A stretch of DNA of 44,696 nucleotides. Source: Gammaproteobacteria bacterium (GTDB lineage: Bacteria > Pseudomonadota > Gammaproteobacteria > Diplorickettsiales > Diplorickettsiaceae). The stretch spans positions 40,554-85,249 of the forward strand of contig VBOA01000012.1 in NCBI GenBank assembly GCA_005877695.1. The letters are read 5' to 3'. The position numbers were made by a program, and so were the translations under genes. The notes under the pieces were generated by a model. The model made no database searches, was not told the origin of the DNA, and saw only the letters and a list, made by a program, of their open reading frames with translations. Position 1 is the first letter of the stretch, and the number at the start of each line of letters is the position of its first letter. Positions 44,500-44,696 of this stretch are shown piece after piece.

Positions 44500-44696
44500 T
44501 AATCAGTGACATTTTTATAAAAAATCTCGTTAGGTGTGGCAAAACCTAGTGCTTTTCTCGGTCGGTTATTCAACCTATCCATTTATCTTGCAGTATATAC
44601 TGGTAAATGCTTTCATGGCTTATTGAATTCAAGCCCCATTACTTTTATTACCGATTAATTGTTGCAAAGATCGCCTTTTAAGCAAAACATCTCCGA
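44499..44696 (-). mobile_element. IS30-family transposase remnant with internal deletion
   Basis: On the minus strand the last codons read RLNNRPRKALGFATPNEIF and YKNVTD before a stop at 44501-44499, the typical C-terminus of IS30-type transposases. Upstream, in another frame, is GLNSISHESIYQYILQDKW, which matches the ISHESIY motif far nearer the N-terminus of the same family. The DDE catalytic core between them is missing, so the copy is dead. It continues beyond the window end at 44696. Confidence 0.7.

Noticed and set aside
1..44696. tRNA, rRNA or CRISPR array.
   Set aside because: No cloverleaf, rRNA signature or regularly spaced repeat array was found on reading either strand. Only short tandem duplications are present.

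Overview
The window is an AT-rich gammaproteobacterial chromosome segment. Gene content and order (aspS-yebC-ruvCAB-tolQRA...tolBpal-cpoB; accD-folC-dedD-like; cmk-rpsA-lapAB) fit the Legionellales. The low GC, many broken genes, secreted-protein-like orphans, a chitinase and a Ras/Rab-like GTPase remnant suggest a host-associated, arthropod-linked lineage near Rickettsiella/Diplorickettsia/Coxiella. That placement is inference from sequence style and synteny, not from a search.

Layout. 1-9464: housekeeping block aspS (5' end outside the window), a membrane protein, yebC-ruvC-ruvA, then a 2 kb accessory insertion (a cysteine-peptidase-like orphan with a PmrA-like promoter box, and a multiply interrupted minus-strand gene), then ruvB and tolQRA. 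9592-15930: a 6.5 kb accessory insertion that splits the tol-pal cluster. It holds two orphans of secreted-effector style, an AmpC-type beta-lactamase frameshifted at an A11 tract, an MFS transporter, a protein with an AmpD-like peptidoglycan-binding tail, and a gene remnant. 16128-20716: cytochrome b561, tolB-pal-cpoB, truA. 20919-24660: a complete potABCD polyamine importer. Its leader is a second copy of a ~125 bp sequence that also precedes truA. 24764-37407: accD-folC, a purine permease, a frameshifted SbmA/YddA-type ABC exporter, a SPOR protein, a eukaryote-like pyrF, cmk, rpsA, lapA-lapB (no ihfB between), and a YbiT-like ABC-F ATPase. 37832-44696: an accessory tail with a large multi-pass membrane protein, a nonsense-interrupted ORF, a GH18 chitinase with a carbohydrate-binding module, a wrecked small-GTPase gene, a truncated helical-repeat protein, an SDR with a long C-terminal tail, a Ser/Thr-rich orphan and an IS30-family remnant.

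How the parts work together. The conserved genes serve recombination (RuvABC), envelope integrity (Tol-Pal-CpoB, LapAB, SPOR protein), polyamine uptake, fatty acid, folate and pyrimidine metabolism, and translation (AspRS, S1, TruA, ABC-F). The accessory genes sit inside otherwise conserved clusters. They carry the most biological novelty: probable host-directed or envelope-active proteins, several in visible decay by homopolymer frameshifts or in-frame stops. No tRNA, rRNA or CRISPR array was seen.
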